Below are positions 1-8,356 of a DNA stretch of 28,911 bases, in pieces (the stretch's first letter is position 1; every line of letters starts with the position of its first letter). The DNA comes from Halieaceae bacterium (GTDB lineage Bacteria > Pseudomonadota > Gammaproteobacteria > Pseudomonadales > Halieaceae): NCBI GenBank assembly GCA_003523185.1, contig DPGN01000012.1, forward strand, positions 14,456 to 43,366. Direction: 5' to 3'. The notes beneath the pieces are model-generated. The model was not told where the DNA came from. It saw only the letters and a list, made by a program, of their open reading frames with translations, and ran no database searches. Position numbers and translations under genes: made by a program.

Positions 1-1
1 C

Positions 2-502
2 CGGTCGGGTGACAAATGGGTACCCGCCGGCACTGGAAGAACCATTATCGGGACCGATACTGAGCGACCCGCGCCGCCATGGCTTGGCTGCTGGCAACTG
101 GGTGTTCCTAACCTCTCGTGGCGAGTAGATATGACCGAGCGATTGGTAGAGAAAGTCGCAATCAACTGCTGCATCAACCCACTGACTGCCGTTCACCGTG
201 TAAAAAACGGTGAACTCCTCTCTGAGATTCACAGGGACCAAGTAACCACCGTCATCAGTGAGGTGTCTTCAGTGCTCGATGACTTGGGATACCCGGCGCT
301 TTCTATAGAGCTTGGACGGAGGGTTCACGAGGTGATGAACGATACTGCTGAAAATCGCTCATCGATGCTCAATGATGTGATGGCCGGTCGACGCACAGAA
401 GCGGACGCCATTGTGGGTTGGTTACTAAGGCAGACAAAAAGAGACCTTCCGGCCTTAACCGCACTTGCTATTCAATTGAGAGCGCTCGAGCCAAATCAGT
501 AA
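2..502 (+). CDS. panE: 2-dehydropantoate 2-reductase, C-terminal part (5' end outside window)
   Basis: The reading frame is open from base 2, so the ATG at 131 is internal and the gene starts left of the window. The protein would reduce ketopantoate to pantoate with NADPH in the cytoplasm, for pantothenate and CoA synthesis. Seen: a GTGRTIIGTD strand before the ATG, then the family's hallmark C-terminal helical domain. That domain has a Lys in EKVAINCCINPLTAV (equivalent to the catalytic Lys of E. coli PanE), NGELL, NRSSMLNDV and GRRTEADAI with the conserved Glu. The NADP-binding Rossmann half is missing only because of the window edge. Its last 35 bases overlap the 3' end of the convergent kinase gene. 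A PanE/ApbA paralogue acting on another 2-keto acid is possible, since the substrate-selecting N-terminal half is not visible. Confidence 0.85.
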   Translation, partial: RSGDKWVPAGTGRTIIGTDTERPAPPWLGCWQLGVPNLSWRVDMTERLVEKVAINCCINPLTAVHRVKNGELLSEIHRDQVTTVISEVSSVLDDLGYPALSIELGRRVHEVMNDTAENRSSMLNDVMAGRRTEADAIVGWLLRQTKRDLPALTALAIQLRALEPNQ

Positions 503-1760
503 ACGCGGCCCGCCAGACGCGCTCATCATCGGTATTGATGACTGCCGAGTGATGCAAACAGAGCGATTCATCAGGGTGGTGCTCGAGAAGCAGCTCGCAC
601 ACACCCCGATCGCAGTTAATAGCCATCGAAATCGCTTGAGAGTTGGCAGCCTGTGTGTGAGTCCAGGTAGTGGGTAATGAGCTGCTGAACGCCCCACGAA
701 CCCAGCGATCATCAAAGCTCGTCGGTAGTGCCGTTGCGGGCGAGACATCCGATGTGTCGACGCTTAAGGAATAACTTTGAACTGGCTGATACGCCGCCAA
801 GCTCAATATCGCCAAAGCCGTGATGGGTAGTGACCACTTCAGTGATGACCAAGCCTGACGCTCACCCTGCCACTCAGGGAAATCGAACACCGTTTTAGGC
901 AGCGGCTCGCGCGGCGTGCGAGTCTGAACCGCTGTGGCCAAATTCGTGCGACTCAGTGGCTCCAGCCAACGGTAACTGAGCTTGAGTTTGTGCTGAAGAT
1001 CCGTGGCAGAGGGCCGAAGATCGGGATCGATACGGCTCGCCGCGACCGCCAAATTGAGCAAGTCCGATAGCATATCGGCGCGGTTACGACCGTCATTGAC
1101 CTCTACTGACACAGGCTTTCTCGCATCATCATAGACCAACGACGGCGCGGCCTGAGTAATGAGCCAAATAATGAGTGCACCCACAGACCAGGTGTCGATG
1201 GTGGGCAGGCTAACCCTACGGGAATGCCGCTCTGGCGCTGAGAAACCAATTGTTGCGCTGTCCGATAGTGGCTGGCCCACCCGACTACAGGATTCAAAAT
1301 CCAGCAGTCGCACCTGACCGTTAACGTCGACAACCACATTGTTTGGCGATAAATCGGCGTGCACCAAGCCTAGTCGCTCGAGACAGCCTAACGCGCTCAA
1401 CAAATCTCGGGCGATTAGGTAAATACTCTCTGGGCTGAGCTCATCGACCAGTTCCGACAGTGGTAGACCCTTGACGAACTCGCCCACAAGCCAAGTTTTA
1501 CGCCCATCAGGTATGACTGCGAACACGGTGGGAATGGCAGGATGAGCAACATCAACGCGTGTCTGAAGGCTTCGCGACGTCCCCTGCGAGGCCGCATCCC
1601 CAGTGTCCACTTTTTTAACAGTGTCCAAACGACTGAACGGGCGATCTCGGGCAAGCAAAACTTCTCCTTGCCAACCTAGGCCTAGATGATCGAGAAATGC
1701 CATACGTCGCAACGAGCCCAATAGCCCCCAAGGGCCCTTAAAGCGAGTCAGCCAGCTCAC
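468..1760 (-). CDS. Ser/Thr protein kinase-like membrane protein
   Basis: The 430-aa protein starts at a GTG whose GTGA overlaps the stop of the upstream FHA-type gene, indicating translational coupling. Residues about 20-265 resemble a eukaryotic-type protein kinase: a candidate ATP lysine in DTVKKV (48-50), catalytic-loop HADLSPNN (134-141, Asp136 as base and Asn141 for metal), DFE at 154-156 where DFG is usual, GFSAPER (172-178) as the APE motif, and DTWSVG near 189. HAD for HRD, Ser for the loop Lys, and DFE for DFG are departures, so activity may be weak or atypical. One membrane segment lies at about 309-325. The last ~100 residues hold several cysteines and would be extracytoplasmic if the kinase faces the cytoplasm. 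The likely role is signalling together with the FHA partner; the substrate is unknown. Confidence 0.75.
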   Translation of the reverse strand: MSWLTRFKGPWGLLGSLRRMAFLDHLGLGWQGEVLLARDRPFSRLDTVKKVDTGDAASQGTSRSLQTRVDVAHPAIPTVFAVIPDGRKTWLVGEFVKGLPLSELVDELSPESIYLIARDLLSALGCLERLGLVHADLSPNNVVVDVNGQVRLLDFESCSRVGQPLSDSATIGFSAPERHSRRVSLPTIDTWSVGALIIWLITQAAPSLVYDDARKPVSVEVNDGRNRADMLSDLLNLAVAASRIDPDLRPSATDLQHKLKLSYRWLEPLSRTNLATAVQTRTPREPLPKTVFDFPEWQGERQAWSSLKWSLPITALAILSLAAYQPVQSYSLSVDTSDVSPATALPTSFDDRWVRGAFSSSLPTTWTHTQAANSQAISMAINCDRGVCELLLEHHPDESLCLHHSAVINTDDERVWRAAFTDLARALSIE

Positions 1761-2080
1761 TTGCGTGCTCCCAGTTGCTTCAGTCGCTGGGCAATGGCTG
1801 CCCGCGAGATTTTCGAGTGGTGACTAAGTATCAGCGCACGACGGCTCAAATGTTGCTCATTAAAGGCTGGATCGTCTCTGTAAAGGGGCGCATGTCGACC
1901 GATAACTGAAGCGTCAAGACGCATGATTCCCGAGGCGTCGATTGTCCCCAGCTTCATGGATGCACCGATGCGGGTCAGATCAGGATGAAAAACCACCGTC
2001 AGCCGCAAATGTGCCGGCGCGTGGACCTCATCTGACTCCCGTGATCGCAGCGGCGCCCTGGTCTTTTCGCCAGGTTGCAT
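1757..2080 (-). CDS. Short FHA-type protein, resembles a sigma-54 regulator lacking its AAA+ core
   Basis: The 107-aa protein has an ATG start preceded by a purine-rich GGGGGAAGC. Residues ~24-86 (LTVVFHPDLTRIG, then IGRHAPLY and HLSRRALIL) resemble the N-terminal FHA region of FHA-containing sigma-54-dependent regulators encoded beside kinases in marine gammaproteobacteria. The FHA fold seems incomplete, because the sequence passes straight into about 20 residues (KISRAAIAQRLKQL) that look like the end of a Fis-type helix-turn-helix. No Walker A, Walker B or GAFTGA motif is present, so the ~240-residue AAA+ domain expected of a full regulator is absent. The frame stays open and couples by GTGA to the kinase. 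It may be an internal-deletion derivative kept as a small partner, or a decaying gene. The family resemblance is from memory of motifs. Confidence 0.5.
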   Translation of the reverse strand: MQPGEKTRAPLRSRESDEVHAPAHLRLTVVFHPDLTRIGASMKLGTIDASGIMRLDASVIGRHAPLYRDDPAFNEQHLSRRALILSHHSKISRAAIAQRLKQLGARK

Positions 2081-2144
2081 GCTTCCCCCAGTAATAACTT
2101 GTTTTTATTTCTTTTATTAGAACCCTTCCAGCCTAGTCGAGATT

Positions 2145-2171
2145 AACCTAGCCACCGCATTTGTCTAGGTT
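2145..2171. promoter_or_regulatory. Inverted repeat upstream of the FHA/kinase unit
   Basis: A perfect 7-bp inverted repeat AACCTAG / CTAGGTT (2145-2151 and 2165-2171, 13-bp spacer) lies 65 bp upstream of the FHA-protein start, in the gap behind the MFS gene. The arms are not GC-rich and no T-run follows on the minus strand, so an operator is as likely as a terminator. Either role is inference. Confidence 0.2.
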
Positions 2172-2192
2172 TTGTCGCGAATCTGGAGCGCA

Positions 2193-3485
2193 TCATTTTT
2201 CGTCATTGCGACTCAGGTGCAACAGATAAAACGCACAGGCGGTGCCAAAAAAGGCCGTTAACCCCACGCCACCAAAGTAAAGTTGGTAGCCGACGTTGTC
2301 CCCATACGTATCAATTAAGTACGTGTTCAACATAGGCATATAAATCTCGGGCGTGTATCCAATCATTGATACCATTCCGATGGCGAGACCTGCTCGTCGA
2401 GGCTCAATACGCGTGGTGTTGAATGAGGCCCAATAAATGCCGCGGACCCCATAGATCACAATCGACGAGGTGGCCACCGCAAAATAGAGCAAGGTGTATG
2501 GAGAATCTGCGGGTAATACCGTTAAACCCAGCAGCGAGATACCCGCTACTGCAATGGCGATGCCCAATGAGCGCACCGGGTGAAAACGATCTCCAATAAA
2601 GCCCACAAGCACGGCGCCAACGGGGCGCATCCATAATCGCACGGTCGTTAGGGCTGCAACAGCCACGGCATCGAGACCAAATTGGGTTTGAAAAAATCGT
2701 GAATAAGAATACGTCGACCAAAACACCTGATAACCAACGAGGATACACAGTGCGACCAACCACACACGAACGTTGGTCAAAAGACTCCAAATATCGCTAA
2801 GTGTCTCTCTGAACGTTCCTGAACCCTCATCGGCCTCTTTGGTATCCGTCGCTTCATGGGGATTGTCTTCTTTCAGGACAAACCACAGGAAAGCCGCTAT
2901 GACGAGACACACGATGCTGTAGAAATGAATGACCTGCACCATGGCCACTTCGCCATCCGAACCCAGAGACCCGATGGCATAGGCAAACCAGGCGACCGCG
3001 ATGGTGGCAAGAAGCGCCTCGAACAGCCCACGCCCCCCTTCCAATAGACCGAAGTAGCGTGCCTGCAAATGCTCGGGGGCCAGCAATGTGCAGCCTTTGA
3101 TTAAGGCGGCCCAAAACGTCAGCCCGGTCGTGATACCCCACAGGCCAAAGATAATGGTTACCCAGAGGGCCGATGGTAGGGTTGCATACCAAATACCAAT
3201 AACCCCGGTCATCCCGACAGAGAACGTCAGCAGAGCTCTGGGAGAGAAGCGATCGGCCAACCAACCGCTCGGCACGTAGCTGATGAAAAAAGATGTACCG
3301 AGAATACTGGAGGCCACATTGAGCTCGGAGAGGGTCATCCCGAAGGTCGAGAGCAACGTCAGCTCAAAGTTCTGCCGCAAATACAGCAGCGGATAGATGG
3401 CACCACCCGCCATAATGAGGAAAAGGAGCTTTATGTAGCGAATGACGTCGGGGTGCGCTAACGCGGTATTTATTGTTTTAGGCAT
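2193..3485 (-). CDS. MFS transporter
   Basis: The 430-aa protein has about twelve hydrophobic segments and a soluble central loop at residues ~207-232, the usual major facilitator layout with two six-helix halves. The WLADRFSPRALLTF segment after the second helix matches the MFS loop 2-3 signature (G-x-x-x-D-R-x-x-R/K), and GFIGDRFHPVRSLG is its counterpart in the second half. It acts in the inner membrane as a proton- or solute-coupled transporter. It is transcribed in the same direction as the acyl-CoA dehydrogenases upstream, but a strong terminator (3585-3612) lies between, so it is probably a separate unit. A GGAGG stands only one base from the ATG, which is unusually close. The substrate cannot be deduced. 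Confidence 0.85.
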   Translation of the reverse strand: MPKTINTALAHPDVIRYIKLLFLIMAGGAIYPLLYLRQNFELTLLSTFGMTLSELNVASSILGTSFFISYVPSGWLADRFSPRALLTFSVGMTGVIGIWYATLPSALWVTIIFGLWGITTGLTFWAALIKGCTLLAPEHLQARYFGLLEGGRGLFEALLATIAVAWFAYAIGSLGSDGEVAMVQVIHFYSIVCLVIAAFLWFVLKEDNPHEATDTKEADEGSGTFRETLSDIWSLLTNVRVWLVALCILVGYQVFWSTYSYSRFFQTQFGLDAVAVAALTTVRLWMRPVGAVLVGFIGDRFHPVRSLGIAIAVAGISLLGLTVLPADSPYTLLYFAVATSSIVIYGVRGIYWASFNTTRIEPRRAGLAIGMVSMIGYTPEIYMPMLNTYLIDTYGDNVGYQLYFGGVGLTAFFGTACAFYLLHLSRNDEK

Positions 3486-3584
3486 ACCTCCACCCTACAC
3501 GGAAGTTTAACGAAGGTCTTCCCGGCAACCGTGGCTCAGACCCGGTTGACCAAGCTCACAAGGGCAGATAACAGTATTACAACC

Positions 3585-3612
3585 AAAAAAAAGGCGCCGA
3601 AGCGCCCTTTTT
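3585..3612 (-). terminator. Rho-independent terminator, probably bidirectional
   Basis: On the minus strand GGCGC-TTCG-GCGCC forms a five-pair GC stem with a UUCG tetraloop, flanked by an A-run and followed by a run of eight T. It sits 18 bp after the stop of the downstream acyl-CoA dehydrogenase. The A-run on the other side lets it read as a terminator from the plus strand as well. Confidence 0.9.
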
Positions 3613-3629
3613 ACAGTTACTTACAGCCA

Positions 3630-4835
3630 TTAGCCCGTAGGCACATCCGTAAACGGAATACCTTTATCCATTCGAGGTTCCTGCGGTAGGCCGAGAACGC
3701 GCTCTGCAATGATATTGGTCATGATCTCGTCGGTACCGCCGGCAATTCGAAGGCCCGGCGCACCCATGTAGGAACCAATAATGTTGTCGGCCAACTTAGA
3801 GCGACGGCTATCCCAGATGGCGCCTGATGTCTCGAGCAGATCCATACAGAACGACGCCAACTGCTGCATCTTGGGCGCTCCCACCAACTTACCAATCGAG
3901 TTCTCGGGTCCCGGGATATCACCGCGTGATAGCGCTGACAATGTCCGGTAGCTAGTGAATTTGAGCCCCGCCTCTTCCACATAGAAATTAGCAAGACGCG
4001 CTTTCACTGCGCTGTCCTCAATCGCTGGCTTGCCATCAATCATCACCTCTTTGGCGAGCTGGATGGCCAAATTAACGTTCACGCCACTGCTACCCGCGCC
4101 AATCGCTGCACGCTCGTTCATGAGCGTGGTAAGCGACACTTGCCAACCCTGACCTACTTCACCCAAGCGCTGTGAGTCAGGAACGCGAACGTCTGTGAAG
4201 TACACCTCGTTAAAGTCAGACTCGCCGGTGAGCTGCTTGATGGGCTTGATCTCAATGCCGGGTGACTTCATATCGATGAAGAAATAGCTCAGACCCTTGT
4301 GCTTTGGCACCGTTGGATCGGTGCGGACAACCACACAGCCGTAGTCTGAGTAGTGGGCACCTGAGGTCCAGATTTTCTGGCCATTGATGACCCACTCATC
4401 GCCGTCTTTTTCCGCTTTCGTGCGAAGCGCTGCAAGGTCAGAACCACCTGCAGGCTCGGAGAACAGCTGACACCAGATCTCTTCACCGCTGGCGAGCTTC
4501 GGCAAATAGCGCTCGAGATGCTGTGGTTGCGCGTAAGCCATGAGTGTTGGGGCCATCATGCCCTGACCAATCACAAAGAAGCCGGCGGGCACGTCGTACT
4601 TTGCCTCTTCCTGCTTCCAAATGACCTGCTCAATTGCTGACGCGCCGCGGCCACCGTAAGCGGGATCCCAGCCAATGCAGGCCCAGCCCGCATCGTACTT
4701 TCGCTTCTGCCAGAGCTTCGCTATCTGTAAGCGGTTGAGACCCTCAGTCTCTTCTTTGGTCGGTACGTTCGCGGCAAGCCAATCGGCTGCTGATTTACGA
4801 AACGCTGCCTGTTCGGGAGTATCGTTAAAATCCAT
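3630..4835 (-). CDS. Acyl-CoA dehydrogenase, probable catalytic subunit
   Basis: The 401-aa flavoprotein would introduce the alpha,beta double bond into an acyl-CoA and pass electrons to ETF. Family landmarks are CQLFSEPAGGSDLA (123-136), WVINGQKIWTSGAH (148-161), GWQVSLTTLMNERAAI (230-245) and GGTDEIMTNIIAERVLG (366-382). The usual base in YEGT of medium-chain enzymes is replaced by AGGT. Glu241 in LMNERA falls where isovaleryl- and long-chain-type enzymes carry their base, so it is the likely catalytic residue. SD GAGG lies six bases before the ATG. The gene follows a second acyl-CoA dehydrogenase by 27 bp. Known two-subunit (alpha2beta2) enzymes of actinobacterial steroid side-chain degradation have this arrangement. 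The substrate is unknown and a steroid role is not shown here. Confidence 0.9.
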   Translation of the reverse strand: MDFNDTPEQAAFRKSAADWLAANVPTKEETEGLNRLQIAKLWQKRKYDAGWACIGWDPAYGGRGASAIEQVIWKQEEAKYDVPAGFFVIGQGMMAPTLMAYAQPQHLERYLPKLASGEEIWCQLFSEPAGGSDLAALRTKAEKDGDEWVINGQKIWTSGAHYSDYGCVVVRTDPTVPKHKGLSYFFIDMKSPGIEIKPIKQLTGESDFNEVYFTDVRVPDSQRLGEVGQGWQVSLTTLMNERAAIGAGSSGVNVNLAIQLAKEVMIDGKPAIEDSAVKARLANFYVEEAGLKFTSYRTLSALSRGDIPGPENSIGKLVGAPKMQQLASFCMDLLETSGAIWDSRRSKLADNIIGSYMGAPGLRIAGGTDEIMTNIIAERVLGLPQEPRMDKGIPFTDVPTG

Positions 4836-4862
4836 GATTAACCTCTCTTATTCTTCGTTTCG

Positions 4863-5975
4863 TTATGCTGAAGCCGCGAGGCCGTCGACTAGACGTCCTT
4901 GCCACTGTTTTTCGCTACCAACCGCAAGGCTCAATAGCTTGGCGCGACGATAATAGAACTGACAGTCAAATTCCCAAGTGAAGCCCATGCCGCCGTGCGT
5001 CTGAATATTTTCCTCAGCCGCAAACAGCGATGCCTGAATCGCGGCAACACGCGATGTTGCAGCCGCAACGGCCAGATCGCTCGCACCCGCATTGAGTGCC
5101 CATGCACCGTAGTACGCATTACTGCGCGCCAATGTGTTCTTCACATACATTTTAGCCAACTTGTGCTTGATAGCCTGGTAAGAGGCAATCGAGCGACCGA
5201 AGGCGAAACGACCCAGCGCATACTCTCGTGCCTGCTCGAGTGCCTTATCCGCTAAACCAATTTGCTCCCAGGCAAACAAGATGGCGGCACTGTTCATGAG
5301 TGACTCTACCGCTGCCCAGCCAGCGCCCTCTTCACCCAAAACCTCCGCGCATGCACCGTTGAATGCCAGTTCAGAGTGCCCGCGACTGAAATCGATCATC
5401 TGCACATTGTCTTTCGCGACCGCGTCCTGACTCAGGTCAACCAGCGCAAGCGTTGCGCCGTCACCACCATCAGACTTGCAGACCACAATAGCGACGTCTG
5501 CGATACCACCATCGGCCACCGGCACCTTGGTGCCGTTAATCACGCCATCGGCCATCGCTGTACTAATCTGATCGGGTGTCACTGCACCGCCGGCCTCACC
5601 AAGCGCAAAACAGCCAATGGCTGATCCATCAGCCAACTTGGGTAACCAAGCCTGCTTCTGTGCTTCCGTTCCCAGCGCCATGATCGCCTCGGCGGCGAGA
5701 TACACGGTGGAGCTGAACGGCACAGGTGCACAGGCACGGCCTAGCTCCTCTGCGATTACAACCAGCTCGAGGTGCGACATGCCTAAGCCGCCGTACTCTT
5801 CAGGAATCGTGGTTGCCGTCCAGCCCATTTCAGCGATGCCTTTGTAAAGATCTGCATCGTGGGTTTCGCGGTTGTTCAACACGCGACGAACGAGTGTGGT
5901 GGGACAATGCTGAGTCAGGTAGTTACGCGCCTGATCCCGCAGCATTTGCTGTTCTTCAGAAAACTCGAAGTTCAT
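4863..5975 (-). CDS. Acyl-CoA dehydrogenase-like protein, probable non-catalytic partner subunit
   Basis: The 370-aa protein has the full acyl-CoA dehydrogenase layout: an N-terminal helical part with WTATTIPEEYGGLGMSHLEL (52-71), a beta domain from ~120 to 215, and a C-terminal helical domain with GRFAFGRSIASYQAIKHKLA and NIQTHGGMGFTWE. These last two are FAD/adenine-contacting segments. The beta domain is degenerate: the SEP.GGSD motif reads GEAGGAVTPD. Both positions that can supply the base lack glutamate (LMNSAA versus LMNERA in its neighbour, and AVGSEK at the YEGT site). It is therefore probably structural and FAD-sharing, paired with the 3630-4835 product in a heterotetramer. It is the first gene of the pair. 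Confidence 0.85.
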   Translation of the reverse strand: MNFEFSEEQQMLRDQARNYLTQHCPTTLVRRVLNNRETHDADLYKGIAEMGWTATTIPEEYGGLGMSHLELVVIAEELGRACAPVPFSSTVYLAAEAIMALGTEAQKQAWLPKLADGSAIGCFALGEAGGAVTPDQISTAMADGVINGTKVPVADGGIADVAIVVCKSDGGDGATLALVDLSQDAVAKDNVQMIDFSRGHSELAFNGACAEVLGEEGAGWAAVESLMNSAAILFAWEQIGLADKALEQAREYALGRFAFGRSIASYQAIKHKLAKMYVKNTLARSNAYYGAWALNAGASDLAVAAATSRVAAIQASLFAAEENIQTHGGMGFTWEFDCQFYYRRAKLLSLAVGSEKQWQGRLVDGLAASA

Positions 5976-6071
5976 GCCTTGGTCTCTATTGTTGTTAGTT
6001 GTGGCCTAAGAGTAGCGGGCGGCATAGCGACTGCCAATACATTGGGGTGATATTGGTAGGATGGCGATGTA

Positions 6072-6095
6072 ACAAAAGTGGGCCTAAAAGCCACC
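6072..6095 (-). terminator. Possible rho-independent terminator
   Basis: On the minus strand a GTGG-C / G-CCCAC stem (one bulge) with a TTTTAG loop is followed by TTTTGTT, 11 bp after the stop of the TonB-C-like gene. The stem is short, so the call is moderate. Confidence 0.4.
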
Positions 6096-6106
6096 AAGAC
6101 TCAGGT

Positions 6107-7009
6107 TTACAGCTCTAACGCTGTCCGGGCCATTCCCACAAATGGATCAGCCGTTTCTGCTGCAGACGAGGCACGGTCGACTATTTGCCCTAAGCGTTTA
6201 GTCGAGGACTTGATGTTACCGGTCACAGCGTAAGCATCTGCAATTATCAAAGCCATGCGATTAACCTCTTGAGGCTCGATTAATCGAAACCACCAAATAT
6301 CCACGTGATTATCGAGGGCTATTAGCTTTTCATGTTGACGAGTTTGGTAGTAATGAACGACGAGTGTTTGGATGGCGGTGAAGCTTACATATTCGAAAGG
6401 CACTTCCTCTTTGTCATGAAAAATGAACTGCTCGATGAATTTATAAGCGTCATCTGAATTACCCATCATTAGTTCTGCATATCCAGCGAAAAACAACATG
6501 CGGTGGTTTCGCGGTAGTCGACCCAACGCATATTCCTTCAGACCCGCCCAGTCAGCACTGTTAATCCGCCTGTCGATACTTCGTTGCTCATGAGGTTTGA
6601 GAAAGGTGAACTTAATTGGTTCATCGCCAACATCCTTGTGCTTCCCAGCCCCCTTCAAGTCGAAAAGAAACTTGTTCTGAACGCCCGACACGCGCTGTGG
6701 CATCCCATCAACGATACGCGGCTGATAAGTGAACTCTCTCGCCGACTCCACGCTGACACCCTCGAACAAACCGATGGGGCTGCAGTCCTCTGGGAACACG
6801 TCCTCTACCTTGCCCTGCTCGGTGACCGTGTACTCGACAATGCAGTAGCCCTCGATTCCATTGAACTGTGTGATGTGGGGGTAGATTGGCGCCTTTTTCT
6901 CGAGCGGCGCATACTCCTGATTCAGGGGTGTGTCCGTTTCTTCACCACTTACATACATCGAACGAGAGATAGTCAACGCCGCGGTCAAAACTATGAGCGA
7001 GCGTTTCAT
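6107..7009 (-). CDS. Exported protein with TonB C-terminal-like domain
   Basis: The 300-aa protein begins with a signal-peptide-like segment (MKRSLIVLTAALTISRSMYVSG). Residues ~34-117 match the TonB C-terminal fold: PLEKKAPIYPHITQFNGIEG, CIVEYTVTEQGKVEDV, ESAREFTYQPRIVDG and a closing hydrophobic strand. The remaining ~180 residues are helical and could be TPR-like (NSDDAYKFIEQFIF, HYYQTRQHEKLIAL). It lacks the N-terminal anchor and Pro-rich spacer of a true TonB, and no exbB or exbD lies nearby, so it is unlikely to energise receptors itself. A periplasmic role is inferred. There is no clear ribosome binding site before the ATG. The start is divergent from the serine hydrolase gene with a 116-bp AT-rich gap that should hold both promoters. 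Confidence 0.7.
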   Translation of the reverse strand: MKRSLIVLTAALTISRSMYVSGEETDTPLNQEYAPLEKKAPIYPHITQFNGIEGYCIVEYTVTEQGKVEDVFPEDCSPIGLFEGVSVESAREFTYQPRIVDGMPQRVSGVQNKFLFDLKGAGKHKDVGDEPIKFTFLKPHEQRSIDRRINSADWAGLKEYALGRLPRNHRMLFFAGYAELMMGNSDDAYKFIEQFIFHDKEEVPFEYVSFTAIQTLVVHYYQTRQHEKLIALDNHVDIWWFRLIEPQEVNRMALIIADAYAVTGNIKSSTKRLGQIVDRASSAAETADPFVGMARTALEL

Positions 7010-7125
7010 TTGATGGTAGCCTCAAGTTTGTTACCGACCTCAAGTTGTAGAACATAAAATAAAAACTTTCAAATTTGACGCGGTTTTGGTTCAACTTCAA
7101 TCGTAGGGTAAGAAAGGACAGCGTG

Positions 7126-8328
7126 ATGCTTAAAAAGTACAAGCACAGGGATGCAGCAGGCATTGGTGGAGTTTTAACAAGCGCCTTCTTGACATTAACC
7201 GCTTGTGGTGGAGGCGGTGGTGGAGGTAGCACGCTACCAACCCCCGTCGTTGTCACGCCACCAGCCACACCGTCTGGTCCGGACTTCTCAGGTGTCGATG
7301 CATCATTCCAGGCCTTTATTGATGGCACTGCGGATTTCGATGGCATTAGCTATGTGTTAGTTGACGCGGGTGGCATTATCCATCAAGAAGTCTTCGGTGA
7401 TCACACGGAAGACACCATCGTGTTGTTGGCGTCGACCAGTAAGGTGCCAGCAGTAATGACGCTGATGGCATTACAAGAAGACGCTAACGTCGAGTTTTCC
7501 ATTAGCGAGCCGGTCAGCAGTTATCTCCCTTACGACGGGCCTTATGCGGACCGAACGGTAGAGCAAATGGTGAGTAACACATCGGGCATTCCCGGACTGC
7601 GTCTGCTACCCGCGTATGGCTCACCGATAGGCCCAACCATCGAAGATTTCAATCATCTCTGTCAGTACAGCGCCCAACCTATCTTCGAGTTCGAGGCTTG
7701 TGGTCAGACGCTGGTGCAAAACGAACTACCCACCTCACAGGCAGCCGGTAGCGTTTATGACTACGGCGGTAGCCAGTGGCAAATCGCCGGCGTTACAGCC
7801 AGCACTGTGGCGAACGCGACCTGGAATCAATTGGTCGATCAGTATCTGGGTACACCCTGTGGTCTTGAGGTCTTTACCTTTGGTAATCCCTGGGAGTCAC
7901 CCACCTCATTCACCGGCTCTGTCGACACCCTCGCGGGTACGGCCAACCCCAATATCGAGGGTGGTGCGATCACCAATATGGCTGATTACGCCAAGCTGCT
8001 GCAGGTGCACTTGAATGGCGGCTTTTGCGGCGACACGCAGGTCTTGAGTGAAGACGCCATCGCCAGTATGCAGGTGGACCGCGGCGGTGTGGTTGCCACC
8101 AACGCCACGCCCTACGGCATGGGATGGTGGATACGATCAGACAACCCCGGTGTCTTTACCGACCCCGGTGCATTCGGCGCTGTCAGCTTCATCGACGTGA
8201 ATCGCGGCATTGGAGGTTACATGGCCATTGATGAGTATGGCGATGCAGCTGACTCCGGCGCACCACCAGGATTCTTCATTGGACAGGCCATCCCTGCTAT
8301 TCAAGCAGCATGGGACGCGGCTCAGTAA
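7126..8328 (+). CDS. Serine hydrolase lipoprotein (beta-lactamase/class C penicillin-binding type)
   Basis: The start at 7126 is chosen because AAGGA (7114-7118) stands seven bases upstream. A longer frame from a TTG at 7075 has no such site. The 400-aa protein opens with a signal peptide ending in the lipobox LTAC (Cys27), followed by seven glycines and a Pro/Thr-rich linker, so it is a lipoprotein. The catalytic SxxK motif is S-T-S-K at 103-106 (ASTSKVPAVMTLMAL). Later VYDYGGSQWQIAG supplies the tyrosine motif (YxG in place of YxN), and the family order is maintained to the end. Such proteins are esterases, D-amino-acid peptidases or carboxypeptidases as often as beta-lactamases, and the true substrate is unknown. 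It is a single-gene unit ended by the terminator at 8357-8380. Confidence 0.8.
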   Translation: MLKKYKHRDAAGIGGVLTSAFLTLTACGGGGGGGSTLPTPVVVTPPATPSGPDFSGVDASFQAFIDGTADFDGISYVLVDAGGIIHQEVFGDHTEDTIVLLASTSKVPAVMTLMALQEDANVEFSISEPVSSYLPYDGPYADRTVEQMVSNTSGIPGLRLLPAYGSPIGPTIEDFNHLCQYSAQPIFEFEACGQTLVQNELPTSQAAGSVYDYGGSQWQIAGVTASTVANATWNQLVDQYLGTPCGLEVFTFGNPWESPTSFTGSVDTLAGTANPNIEGGAITNMADYAKLLQVHLNGGFCGDTQVLSEDAIASMQVDRGGVVATNATPYGMGWWIRSDNPGVFTDPGAFGAVSFIDVNRGIGGYMAIDEYGDAADSGAPPGFFIGQAIPAIQAAWDAAQ

Positions 8329-8356
8329 ATAGATTTGTCCTTCGACATCGATCAGG

